NCBI RefSeq assembly: GCF_000482245.1
Contig: NZ_AWNH01000016.1
Location: forward strand, 1-51,878
DNA from: Leptolyngbya sp. Heron Island J
Lineage (GTDB): Bacteria > Cyanobacteriota > Cyanobacteriia > Phormidesmidales > Phormidesmidaceae
DNA: 51,878 nt
Reading direction: 5' to 3'
Shown piece after piece: positions 1-7,760 of this stretch (positions within the stretch are counted from its first letter, which is position 1; each line of letters begins with the position of its first letter). The translations under genes and the position numbers were made by a program. Under the pieces are notes generated by a model. The model saw nothing but the letters and a program-made list of their open reading frames with translations, was not told the origin of the DNA and ran no database searches.

Positions 1-138
1 CTGCTCGCGCCACGGCAGCTCCATCATTACCCCCTCAAACTGCTGCCAAAGTTCTAAAATATTCGCTTCTTCCGGCACATAGGCGGCATCTTCAAAGGCA
101 TCACCCAAATCTAACTCCAGCTGACGAACACTAACCAT
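1..138 (-). CDS. Hypothetical protein, N-terminal part only (runs off the window)
   Basis: The minus strand reads open from an ATG at 138 to the window edge, giving 46 codons that begin MVSVRQLELDLGDAFEDAA and are rich in acidic residues. The start overlaps the stop of the gene read just before it (131-676) by 8 bases in the ATGGTTAG arrangement, which suggests translational coupling and a shared transcript. The C-terminus lies outside the window. I do not recognise the family from the visible part. Confidence 0.55.
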   Translation of the reverse strand, partial: MVSVRQLELDLGDAFEDAAYVPEEANILELWQQFEGVMMELPWREQ

Positions 139-676
139 CGCCCACTCCAAGATGATCAAAGCCTCCCTTCAAAGGGCAGTCAGGAATGGGACACTCAATA
201 GGCTCTAACCGAATCTCATTGGAAAAGTGGGTGATTCCATAGCGTTCCGTGAGATAGGGCAGCATCTTTTGAGAGACATAGCGTTCTAACTGTCGTCGCC
301 GATATCCGGCACAGTGAATCGGCTTAACCTCCAAAACTTTCTGGCCGTTGTGAATCACGGTTGCGCCAATGGCATGAACCGGAGCATCCTTGCGCTTTTC
401 CCGCCAGATATAGAGGTTGGCATAGGGCATCGAGGATTCTGCCACGTCTAGAGAAACGGTCTCTACTCCATCGTCAGCCTTGGTAGCCATGACCTGCTGC
501 TGATAGATAGCCCGTCGCTTTTCATTCGAGTCTCGTCGATTACGGTAGTGAGATCGCATCCGGTGACAACGCTTTTCATCCCAGCAGCCATCCCCACTGG
601 GACCGTGCTGCTGCCGGGCCTGGGCTGCACTCAACTGAGCACACGCGACACACTTTTGATTAATCCGCCGTGGCAT
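131..676 (-). CDS. Hypothetical protein with Cys/His-rich N-terminus
   Basis: This is a 181-residue protein. The first 45 residues carry a CVACAQL pair followed by GCWDEKRCHRMRSHYR, so four cysteines and several histidines and basic residues are arranged like a small zinc-binding or nucleic-acid-binding module. The rest is mixed alpha/beta with no recognised motif, ending in CPIPDCPLKGGFDHLG with two further cysteines. It is followed by an overlapping downstream gene that leaves the window, so the two are probably cotranscribed. It lies next to, and points away from, the Tn554-like transposon. Function is unknown; a DNA-associated role is only inferred from the cysteine cluster. Confidence 0.6.
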   Translation of the reverse strand: MPRRINQKCVACAQLSAAQARQQHGPSGDGCWDEKRCHRMRSHYRNRRDSNEKRRAIYQQQVMATKADDGVETVSLDVAESSMPYANLYIWREKRKDAPVHAIGATVIHNGQKVLEVKPIHCAGYRRRQLERYVSQKMLPYLTERYGITHFSNEIRLEPIECPIPDCPLKGGFDHLGVGDG

Positions 677-751
677 TCGTCCTTAGAAATCGAGCGATGG
701 CTGAACTGCCCGCAATTCAAGGTCTAGGGTAGCGTACTTTGACAGGTTTAT

Positions 752-774
752 TTTTAGTGTTATTTTTTGTGTAA
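752..774. repeat. Candidate left terminal repeat of the Tn554-like transposon
   Basis: TTTTAGTGT followed by an A/T-rich ATTTTT(T/A)GTG stretch occurs here and again at 14123-14145, just beyond tnpC, in the same orientation. About 18 of 23 positions agree by eye. The pair brackets tnpA, tnpB and tnpC, so they may be the subterminal recognition sequences of the transposon. The exact ends cannot be fixed from one copy. Confidence 0.35.
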
Positions 775-851
775 CCAATATAAATGAGCCAAACTCTAGC
801 GGATATTCTTGTGTCTACAGAGTAAACAACAACAAATTATAGACCACATCC

Positions 852-904
852 ATTACGATGTAGACAGATAACAACCAGCTTTTCTACAACGTCTACAACG
901 TAAT
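852..904. promoter_or_regulatory. Recombinase-type half-site cluster upstream of tnpA
   Basis: Immediately before the tnpA start, ATTACGATGTAGAC (852-865) is mirrored by GTCTACAACGTAAT (891-904) with one mismatch, and an additional CTACAACGT lies at 884-892. The same half-site (ACGTTGTAGAC and its complement) forms the palindromes after each tandem tyrosine recombinase at 15253 and 16421. It could be a recombinase binding or core site, an operator for tnpA, or both. Confidence 0.5.
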
Positions 905-905
905 C

Positions 906-2006
906 ATGGTGAAAGTTCAGAAGGCCACCCTGACTGACGCCAGTGTCACGTGGCTTGTTTTAGATGACAATTACCAGCTCATTGAACCTGTCCAAGATTT
1001 TCTCGACTATCTACGCAATCTAGAGCGTTCTCCCAATACACTCAGGACCTATGCTTACCATCTGCGGCTGTACTGGGACTACTTATACCAGAGTCATCTC
1101 TATTGGACTACTGTAGGACTTCCAGAGTTAGCAGACTTTATCCTTTGGCTGAGAACACCTCTTCCACAGTCTGTCCAAGCTATCTCACCCAAATCATCTC
1201 CTCGCTCAGAAGCCTCGATTAACAATATTCTCTCAGCCGTTTGCACACTTTATGATTTCCATGAGAAGACTGGGAATGTCCCCCATATCCCCCTTTATAA
1301 AACCGTCCTGACACCAGGCAAACGCTATAAAAGCTTTCTCCATCACATCACTAAAGGTAAACCCGTCAAAACGCGTTTACTCAAACTTAAGGTCCCAAAA
1401 CGAGTTCCAAAAACGGTTGAGCCTCACCAGGTTCAAACCCTGATCGCGGCCTGCAACCGGGTGCGAGATCAATTCTTGATTTGCCTATTGTATGAGTCTG
1501 GCATGCGCATTGGTCAGGCATTAGGACTACGGCATGAAGACATCCAATCCATGGATAATCTCATTCACATTGAACCCCGTGATGACAATTTAAACGGTGC
1601 TCGTGCCAAAAGCCAAACTCCCTACATTGTCCATGTCACCCAAGACTTGATGGGACTTTACACACGTTATGTCTGCGATGAATTCATGGACATTCTAGGC
1701 GATCATCTCAGCGACTATGTCTTTGTCAATCTCTGGGAAGGCCGCAAAGGATACCCGATGTCCTACAGCACTGTTATGGCGCTCTTTTCACGTCTAGCCC
1801 GAAAAACGGGTATCCCCATTCACCCCCACATGCTGCGTCATACCCACGCCACCCAATTGATCGCGGAAGGGATGGACATGGCGTTTGTTCAAAAACGTCT
1901 GGGACATGCTCACATTCAAACCACCCTTGACACCTATGTGCATGTCAACACCGATGACCTCAAGCAGGCTTATCAAACCTATTTAGACACCCGGCATGAG
2001 ACCTAA
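906..2006 (+). CDS. tnpA: Tyrosine recombinase, TnpA of a Tn554-like transposon
   Basis: This 366-residue protein has the layout of a phage-integrase-family enzyme. An N-terminal SAM-like core-binding domain occupies about residues 25-120 (RSPNTLRTYAYHL). The catalytic domain follows, with the first arginine in ESGMRIG near residue 201, the H-x-x-R box in HMLRHTHAT near 309-315, the LGHAHIQTT box, and the tyrosine nucleophile in DTYVHVN near 344. All key residues are present, so the enzyme looks intact. It overlaps the next gene by 11 bases. The order tnpA-tnpB-tnpC, with two recombinases and a small coiled-coil/HTH protein, is that of the Tn554 group, which integrates by site-specific recombination without target duplication (known for the family). 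Confidence 0.9.
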   Translation: MVKVQKATLTDASVTWLVLDDNYQLIEPVQDFLDYLRNLERSPNTLRTYAYHLRLYWDYLYQSHLYWTTVGLPELADFILWLRTPLPQSVQAISPKSSPRSEASINNILSAVCTLYDFHEKTGNVPHIPLYKTVLTPGKRYKSFLHHITKGKPVKTRLLKLKVPKRVPKTVEPHQVQTLIAACNRVRDQFLICLLYESGMRIGQALGLRHEDIQSMDNLIHIEPRDDNLNGARAKSQTPYIVHVTQDLMGLYTRYVCDEFMDILGDHLSDYVFVNLWEGRKGYPMSYSTVMALFSRLARKTGIPIHPHMLRHTHATQLIAEGMDMAFVQKRLGHAHIQTTLDTYVHVNTDDLKQAYQTYLDTRHET

Positions 2007-3391
2007 CCATCAACACACTCCCGTCATCCAGACGACACTCCCTGAGATTTTAATCTTCTGCAAGCAGTGTGACCACATGAATTGTATTCAGCCCAAAGCT
2101 CCTATGACCCCAGCCACAAAAGGCGTTTACTGTAGTGAGTGCGGCACACAACTCTACTGGACCTCCCGCGAATCTTGGGCCGTCAACCTGGACGATGAAT
2201 TGGCTCGCGACATTTGGGATATCCGCAGACTTGGATGTGAATTGCCGCCTGGCAACACACTCTACAAACTTAATTTCACTCACATCTTTCAACCTTGGTT
2301 GCAGACAGCCACAAAAACATTTATCAAGTTATCCCTCAGCACTCTCAGTGCAAGTACTGCACGCTGCCGATTAACCTCACTCACTAAATTTTCTAGGTTC
2401 CTAAAAGCCCATCATCCAGAGATTACCCCTGAGCAGATATCTCGCACCACACTCATTGATTACTTCGCCTATTTAGCCAGCAGTGGACTGCAGACATCCA
2501 CTCGAACGCACCTCATCGTTGACTTACGCACCTTTCTAGATCTCTGTAGTCAAAATAAGTGGTTGCCAGTTGACACCTATCTGATTCGACGAGAGGACTG
2601 CCCAAAGCCCAAAACCATTATTCCTCGATACATCCCAGACTACGTATTACAGCAGCTTAAAACGCATCTTGCCCCCCATCATGCGCATGACGCTTCTACT
2701 AATGGAGTGCGGCATGCGGATCTCTGAACTGATTGCTTTAACACCCGACTGTCTAATGCAAGACAACGCAGGGGATTGGTTCCTCAGGTATTACCAGTTC
2801 AAAATGAAAAAAGAAATCACCATTCCCGTCTCACGCGAAATTGTTCGCGTCATTCAAGAACAAAAAGCGTATATCGTCGAACACGTGGGGGAGAATTACG
2901 ATTATCTCTTCTGCACCAGTTTCAAGGGCAGACGTGGCTTTTGGCCTAAGCCTAAACCCATTACGGGGACAACCTATGCGGATCATCTCAACCGACTAGC
3001 AGAGAAACACATGATCTGTGATGAAAATGGCCAGCTGTGGCATTTTCGCACCCACCAGTTTCGACACACCGTCGGCACTCGCATGATCAATAATGGCGTC
3101 CCACAACATATCGTACAGCGCTATCTCGGCCATGAATCTCCCAAAATGACGGCCACCTATGCCCACATCCATGATCAGACCATGAAAGAAGAAATTTCCC
3201 TCTTTCATGGCAAGGTCGTCAATATTGCAGGCCAAACTGTTCATACCGATACACCTCAGGCCAATGATCCAGATCTGCAGTGGTTTAAGCAGACTATTCA
3301 AGCCCAAGCACTACCCAACGGCTCATGTGCCTTACCTACTATCTCTAAGGGATGCCCCCACGCGAATGCCTGTCTCACCTGTACCCATTTT
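1996..3391 (+). pseudogene. tnpB: TnpB tyrosine recombinase, 5-prime part, frameshifted and interrupted
   Basis: The reading frame starts at 1996 inside the end of tnpA. Near the start are CKQCDHMNC and YCSECGTQLYW, which resemble a zinc ribbon; a core-binding-like region follows. At the C6 run 2672-2677 the frame shifts by +1; dropping one C restores LAPIMRMTLLLMECGMR, the expected approach to the catalytic arginine. Downstream are HQFRHTVGTRM (H-x-x-R), YLGHESPKMT and TYAHIHDQ (tyrosine). The C-terminal cysteine cluster (GCPHANACLTCTHF) is then cut at codon TTT (3389-3391) by the 9.65-kb element. The remainder resumes at 13051. The catalytic residues survive but in separate frames, so TnpB is probably inactive unless frameshifting occurs. 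Confidence 0.85.
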
Positions 3392-3429
3392 GGCCTATGG
3401 CCCCGACTCGTGCGAAATTGGGCCATAAG
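3387..3429 (+). repeat. Left target duplication (ATTTT) and left 38-bp inverted repeat
   Basis: ATTTT occupies 3387-3391 and the repeat 3392-3429. It starts GGCCTATGGCCC, passes through the loop CGACTCGTGCGAAATT and ends GGGCCATAAG. The outer and inner arms pair with each other, so one end alone can fold into a hairpin. Confidence 0.85.
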
Positions 3430-3528
3430 GCTGAAAGCTATACCCAATCTTGGTTGTAAGCCTCGAAATCAAGCGTCCTCAGGAAAAGTACTAACTAGCA
3501 GACAAATAATCGCCTAGGAATAGTTCAT

Positions 3529-3953
3529 GGGGTTTTCTGCATAACCCCTCGAAAAGGTATAGTCCAGAATAAGATACACGCGTCTCATACTGTGAAACAG
3601 CTTACTCTTTTAATTACGAAAGCAGATAGCTACACGGCAAAGAAACGCTATATCAGTTTTTCTGGCGTCTCATAAAGTCTAAGACGATCTGAGAAACGCA
3701 TAACGAGACATGAATTGAGACACACTTATTACTACGTCTTACTACGTCTCAAAAGGTACACTTTATGAGACGCTCCTCAGTCAGAAGACCTGGTGCCGAG
3801 TGACGCCCATATCGGCAAGGCAGACGATTCAATAAATAGCTATAAGCTATGTAGAGAGGGCAATCCACCATCACATTACTTCGTTTGTATTACGCTAAGA
3901 CTTAGTCGTCTTAACGTGGAATAAACTTTTCGGGGGAATATGCAAATAACCCC
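3529..3953. mobile_element. 425-bp MITE-like element related to a local IS1-family remnant
   Basis: The ends are imperfect inverted repeats of about 37 bp: GGGGTT..TGCATA..CCC.CGAAAAG..T..TCCA at the left and its complement at 3917-3953. The same sequence borders the IS1-like transposase remnant at 16566-16605, so this is probably a non-autonomous derivative of that IS. No coding capacity is visible inside, only A/T-rich DNA and a resolvase-site-like cluster (3665-3773). I could not see a matching target duplication. Confidence 0.55.
3665..3773. promoter_or_regulatory. Candidate res site (serine-resolvase subsites)
   Basis: GCGTCTCATAAAGT (3665-3678) is perfectly mirrored by ACTTTATGAGACGC (3760-3773). 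A 26-bp dyad (3746-3771), with GTCTC and GAGAC ends, has the size of a crossover subsite I. GAGACATGAATTGAGAC lies between them like a further subsite. The GTCTCA core also appears in the res-like tracts at 18190 and 27028; the latter sits directly before a resolvase start. No resolvase gene is adjacent here. Confidence 0.45.
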
Positions 3954-4075
3954 ATTTTTGTAAGCAAATACTGAAAATAGTTCGGGGTGCTGTCTCATGC
4001 TCAAAAATAAATTTTCTGAGCTTTTCCTAAGATCACTGAAAAGAAGGCTAGTGATAACGTACGTTTCCTGACTCG

Positions 4076-4111
4076 AAAAAGTTAGTACGTACTGGTTTTG
4101 TGCGTACTAAC
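4076..4111 (-). terminator. Rho-independent terminator of the cargo gene set
   Basis: Read on the minus strand, GTTAGTACG pairs perfectly with CGTACTAAC across a 13-base loop and is followed directly by TTTTTC. It lies 17 bases past the stop of the ADYC gene, so it closes the whole minus-strand set. Confidence 0.75.
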
Positions 4112-4128
4112 TACAGATGAGATAAGTT

Positions 4129-4905
4129 CTATGGACTCTGCGATTGAATGAACGAATCGTTGAATAGCAAAGGCGTAGGAATGCTTTTCAGCGCTTGAGT
4201 GTTTGACTGATTGACTTGTGTCGTAGAAGAGAGTTTCTCTGGACAGTTTTGCTGTAGTTTCTCGAAGGTGCTTTGAAAGCGAGTCCGTTTGAGATTGACG
4301 ACACCGTTAGCATCCCAGGACGCTTCTGGAGCCATACCGTTGTCTTGAGTGCGCTGCTGCACGCCGAGACGGTCGTATACATCAATGGCTGTTCCATTTT
4401 GCGTGTGGCCAGTGCCATTACCACAGTAGTCAGCCCGCACCATGCGAGTGCAGGCTTGGTGATAGTCGCGTAAGGATTCTCCTTTGAGCGTCTTCCAGGG
4501 CTTGTAGCCCCAGCGGACACATTTTGCGACCGCACCATTGGTACAGGCAAACGTAATGCTGCCATCGTCAATATGTGCCCCTGTTACATCCCACCGGCCA
4601 GAAAGCGGAATAGCCTTGGCCATGCCATCAGCGTCGGGCAAGCACAGGTTGTGCCAGGTGCTGCCGTTGCGATTATGAGCTCCCTGATAAAGAACAGTGT
4701 AGAGATAGATCTCTTGTTCATTATCTTGTGGGTCAAGCTGCACATCGTTGATTTTGAAGGTGCGAGCTTGCCCTTTCTCATCAAAGCTGGTGAGAGTTAC
4801 CTTGGTTACACTACTGCCGTACCAGGACGAGGAAAAACTGTTCCATACCGCAAGACCAACTCCCCCCACTAAGGCAAGAGTCAAGGCTAAATGACCGTAT
4901 CTCAC
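4129..4905 (-). CDS. Exported or membrane-anchored ADYC-domain protein
   Basis: The start is GTG at 4905, preceded by a strong GGAGGT five bases upstream; longer in-frame starts would overlap the neighbour. The 258-residue product begins with an N-terminal hydrophobic segment (HLALTLALVGGVGLAVW, signal peptide or anchor). A beta-rich region with a cysteine series follows (LCLPD, FACTNG, KCVRWG, QACTRM) and then MVRADYCGNGTGHTQNGT, the signature of the ADYC domain, known mainly as an uncharacterised domain of secreted bacterial proteins. The even set of conserved cysteines suggests disulfides outside the cytoplasm. It is last in the operon, 10 bases after the GLQLN-repeat gene. Function is unknown; pairing with a repeat peptide suggests they act together at the envelope. 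Confidence 0.8.
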   Translation of the reverse strand: MRYGHLALTLALVGGVGLAVWNSFSSSWYGSSVTKVTLTSFDEKGQARTFKINDVQLDPQDNEQEIYLYTVLYQGAHNRNGSTWHNLCLPDADGMAKAIPLSGRWDVTGAHIDDGSITFACTNGAVAKCVRWGYKPWKTLKGESLRDYHQACTRMVRADYCGNGTGHTQNGTAIDVYDRLGVQQRTQDNGMAPEASWDANGVVNLKRTRFQSTFEKLQQNCPEKLSSTTQVNQSNTQALKSIPTPLLFNDSFIQSQSP

Positions 4906-4915
4906 AATGACCTCC

Positions 4916-5257
4916 TTATTCGGCAGCTTTGAAAGTAAGCTGACTGCCTTCAAGCACAATGCGGTCTGTCAAAACGCCTTCAGCAGCTGAGTGACTGGCT
5001 GTGGCTTGCGTCCTGGCTGGATCGATCCAGTCGGGAAACACAGCTTTAAGAGCATGAGTCGCCTGCTGATTTCCGTTTGAGGTATTTAACTGTAGGCCGT
5101 TCAACTGCAAGCCGTTTAGCTGCAAACCGTTTAGCTGTAGACCTTCCGATCTAACTGGATTATACGGGCGAGTGCCCGGCGGAGAAGCCTGAGCGGTCAT
5201 TACGAGAATGCCTAAACCAAGACCTATTCCTGAAAGTTGTTTGCCATCCAAAATCAT
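4916..5257 (-). CDS. Small exported protein with four GLQLN repeats
   Basis: ATG at 5257 is chosen because TTGGAG lies about ten bases upstream and the first residues form a signal peptide (GIGLGLGILVMTAQA, cleavage near AQA-SPP). The mature part of about 90 residues starts with a proline-rich stretch and then four exact tandem copies of GLQLN, which would form a short regular beta-coil. A KAVFPDWIDPARTQ segment and a tail without cysteines follow. Such GxxLN pentad repeats are typical of short passenger-like segments next to ADYC proteins (recalled association, not checked). It could be a substrate of the encoded modifying enzymes or a structural partner of the ADYC protein; neither is shown. 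Confidence 0.7.
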   Translation of the reverse strand: MILDGKQLSGIGLGLGILVMTAQASPPGTRPYNPVRSEGLQLNGLQLNGLQLNGLQLNTSNGNQQATHALKAVFPDWIDPARTQATASHSAAEGVLTDRIVLEGSQLTFKAAE

Positions 5258-5410
5258 AATGATATTCTCCAATTTGTTGTTGAAATTAAATTTATGCTGA
5301 GCCATTCGAAAACTAGCAAAGCGGGCTGAGTGCAGGCTGTTTACTTCAGGATAAAAGGGAATCGAGAAGGTATCGGGAAAGTACAAGCCCATGCACTGGC
5401 TGATGATTTT

Positions 5411-6055
5411 TCACCTTTTCATTCGCGCATATAAAAACACTTCAGAATCGTCAGTGATTCCATCTGCAGTCAGGTTCTTGTGGGTGATATGTACAATGTT
5501 GAAGCTAGATTTAGAAAAGTTGTCTCGCAAGAAATCAACTGTGTGGTGATGTATAAGCACAGTATCTCCTGACAACGCCGTTTTCTGTTCTAAGTAGCAC
5601 TGATCACCCTCAATAGCACTCAAATAAGCGATTCCTTCTGGCTTTAAAGCACCGCTCGCATCTTTAACGAGTTTCGAACATTCCGACGGATTCAGGTAGG
5701 AAACACAAAATCCACAAATCACAACATCTTTTCGTGGAAGGCTGTGTGGAAGGCTGTCGAGATTCCGGCAATCTAGAACTTCAAAAACTCCGTCAGGAAC
5801 GTTTTTTCTCGCTAGGTCAACCATGTTTTGCGCGAGATCGAATCCAAATACATCTAAACTGAATCCCTGCTTTATCAGGTAGCTTGAGGCAGGCGCTGGC
5901 CCACAGCCAACCTCCAGAACAGACAGTAAACGGCCTCTTGAGAGCAAGCTACCTAACTTGTCGTATGTTTCAGTATAGGGTCGAAAATTCCTATACTTCT
6001 GGTCGTACTCATTCGCGAACTTGTTGAACGTCTGTACTGAGAGTTGATTGCTCAT
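5411..6055 (-). CDS. Class I SAM-dependent methyltransferase
   Basis: The 214-residue protein shows the SAM-binding motif I as VLEVGCGPAPASSYL (about residues 46-60) and motif II-like VFGFDLAQNMVDLAR. An acidic post-motif gives VLDCRNLDSL, and the motif IV-like strand is DVVICGFCVSYLNP. This is the small ubiE/Methyltransf_11-type fold; the methyl acceptor cannot be told from sequence. Its ATG overlaps the stop of the upstream RidA gene by four bases (ATGA), so the two are translationally coupled. Within the cargo set it is the second methyltransferase and the last enzyme before the two exported proteins. Confidence 0.85.
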   Translation of the reverse strand: MSNQLSVQTFNKFANEYDQKYRNFRPYTETYDKLGSLLSRGRLLSVLEVGCGPAPASSYLIKQGFSLDVFGFDLAQNMVDLARKNVPDGVFEVLDCRNLDSLPHSLPRKDVVICGFCVSYLNPSECSKLVKDASGALKPEGIAYLSAIEGDQCYLEQKTALSGDTVLIHHHTVDFLRDNFSKSSFNIVHITHKNLTADGITDDSEVFLYARMKR

Positions 6056-6438
6056 GGGTCACTAACCACGATTGCGTCAATTTCTACAAGCTGAGACTCA
6101 TATCCAAGCAGCGCAACCCCCAGCAACGTAGCAGGTGGCACGTCATTATTAAACCAGTCTGTTACGGCTTGCCACGCGTCTATGAGGTTTTCCCTTTCCC
6201 CGACAACATAAATCGTCAGCTGCCGGACGTCATGCTTGTGAAATCCATGGTGAGCGATTAAAGCGCCGAGATTGTTCAGGCACTGGGTTGCCTGAACGCG
6301 AGGATTACTAATGCCAACAATATTAGCATCGGCATCGTGGGGCACTTGGCCCGCAACGAATAGCTGCGAGCCTACTTGCTGAGCATATCGATAGTTTGCA
6401 GTCTGGGCTAACCCAGCAGCTTTTTCACCTTCGTTCAT
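6052..6438 (-). CDS. RidA/YjgF/YER057c/UK114-family protein
   Basis: The 128-residue length and fold match the family: QLFVAGQVPHDADANIVG near residues 25-45, RVQATQCLNNLGALI, RQLTIYVVGERENL, and a C-terminal VEIDAIVV. Classical RidA hydrolyses reactive enamine/imine intermediates and carries an arginine in an R-C-Q-like C-terminal motif that I do not see here (ALLGYESQLVEIDAIV), so it belongs to a divergent Rid subgroup. Such members often serve biosynthetic gene sets as imine deaminases or as chaperone-like trimers. A GAGG lies upstream of the ATG, and the stop overlaps the following methyltransferase. Confidence 0.85.
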   Translation of the reverse strand: MNEGEKAAGLAQTANYRYAQQVGSQLFVAGQVPHDADANIVGISNPRVQATQCLNNLGALIAHHGFHKHDVRQLTIYVVGERENLIDAWQAVTDWFNNDVPPATLLGVALLGYESQLVEIDAIVVSDP

Positions 6439-6478
6439 TTTGAATACCTCGTACTGTTGTTGAATTTAAGAGATCTCT

Positions 6479-7681
6479 CTATGCATACGGTGTGGGGACA
6501 GGCGCTTTTCCATTCAGAACCCAGTTGCCGATCTCTTGTAGTTTGTAGTCCAAAGGATCGTGCAGGCTGAGCGTGCGTAAGTCTCGCCAGTAGCGGTCAA
6601 AGCCATAGCAGGCAGCAGCAGAACGTGCTCCCATGAGTTCAAAGATTTGATTGGTGATGACCAGGCCAGTGTTAGTTGTCAGGCTTTTGGCGGAGGCTGC
6701 GGCGATCGCCACCTCCCCTCGTTCTTCATGCGTCAGCGCATTTCCCTTGTCCCATGCCTGCTGAGCCTGCGCTGTCGCCTGCGCTGCCAGGGCATTGGCC
6801 CCCTGAAGCTGCGCCCACAGATTGCCATAGTGCCGCAGCAAATGTGGATCTTCAACAGCTTTATCCACGCCAGAGGTTAGCCAGTGTCGCGACTGAGTGC
6901 GGGTATAATCCATCGCAGATTCAAGGGTTCCTTCGGCAATCCCAAGAAAAATGTGCGAGAGCAGAAGCAGGCCAAACATTCCTAGTAGCGTCGCTGCTGC
7001 ACCCTCAGGGTTCTCAGGTGGCCCTAAAATATCGGTCGCCTTGACCGTTACATTTTCGAAAGTGAAGCTGCCGCTGGCGGTGCGTCGCTGACCCATGACA
7101 TCCCAGTCGTGATTGTAGGTAAGACCCGCGCGATTGCGTGGCAATACAAACAGCACAGGAATCGGATTATCACCTTCTATTGCCGTACAGATAATGCGGT
7201 CAGCTACAGCTGCCCCGGTGCAAAAAGATTTCGCACCATTAACCCGGTAATGGTCACCATCAGACGCAATGCGCAAGCGGGTGTCGCGAATGTTAATGGC
7301 ATTTGCCCAAAAGAGATTGTGCTGGGCCGTTTCTCTATAAAAGGCTTTCGCCTGCTCGGGGGTGCCGGATAGCTGTGGCGTAGCGCTCAGCAGCACATGG
7401 TAACCGTAGAGCTGAGCGGCAGCACTGTCGCCTTTTGCCAGCTCTTTGATGATGGCCATGGCGTCTATCCAGCTTGCACCCAGACCACCGTAGGATTTAG
7501 GGACAATGAGAGGGAGTAATCCAGCTTCTCGCAACAGGTTTACTTCGTAGTTGGGGATTCCAGCTTTGCGATCGCGTTCTATTGCTGTCTCCTTGAGTTT
7601 TTTAGCAACGGCTTTGGCCGCCAAGCGGCAGTCCAGCACAGTATGTCTTTGTACAGTATGTTTCTGCGCAGTAGCAATCAT
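6479..7681 (-). CDS. Acyl-CoA dehydrogenase-fold flavoprotein (SfnB/DszC-like monooxygenase)
   Basis: ATG at 7681 follows GGAG with nine-base spacing. The roughly 400-residue product has the three-part acyl-CoA dehydrogenase layout. The N-terminal helical domain includes LLREAGLLPLIVPKSYGG. The middle beta domain has VNGAKSFCTGAAVADRI and MGQRRTASGSFTFENV, and the C-terminal helical domain GVVITNQIFELMGARSAA-like text ending in HDPLDYKLQEIGNWVL. The pattern fits the group of FMN-dependent monooxygenases typified by DszC and SfnB better than true acyl-CoA dehydrogenases, which are much fuller in acyl-CoA-binding motifs. A flavin reductase is not encoded nearby. In context it likely hydroxylates or N/S-oxidises the pathway substrate (inference). 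Confidence 0.85.
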   Translation of the reverse strand: MIATAQKHTVQRHTVLDCRLAAKAVAKKLKETAIERDRKAGIPNYEVNLLREAGLLPLIVPKSYGGLGASWIDAMAIIKELAKGDSAAAQLYGYHVLLSATPQLSGTPEQAKAFYRETAQHNLFWANAINIRDTRLRIASDGDHYRVNGAKSFCTGAAVADRIICTAIEGDNPIPVLFVLPRNRAGLTYNHDWDVMGQRRTASGSFTFENVTVKATDILGPPENPEGAAATLLGMFGLLLLSHIFLGIAEGTLESAMDYTRTQSRHWLTSGVDKAVEDPHLLRHYGNLWAQLQGANALAAQATAQAQQAWDKGNALTHEERGEVAIAAASAKSLTTNTGLVITNQIFELMGARSAAACYGFDRYWRDLRTLSLHDPLDYKLQEIGNWVLNGKAPVPTPYA

Positions 7682-7760
7682 GGTTTTGATCTCCAATTAA
7701 TTTTTTGAGCGTGAATCGGCCAGGCTATTTTTAGTAGCACTGCCTTAATTTGCGAACTGT

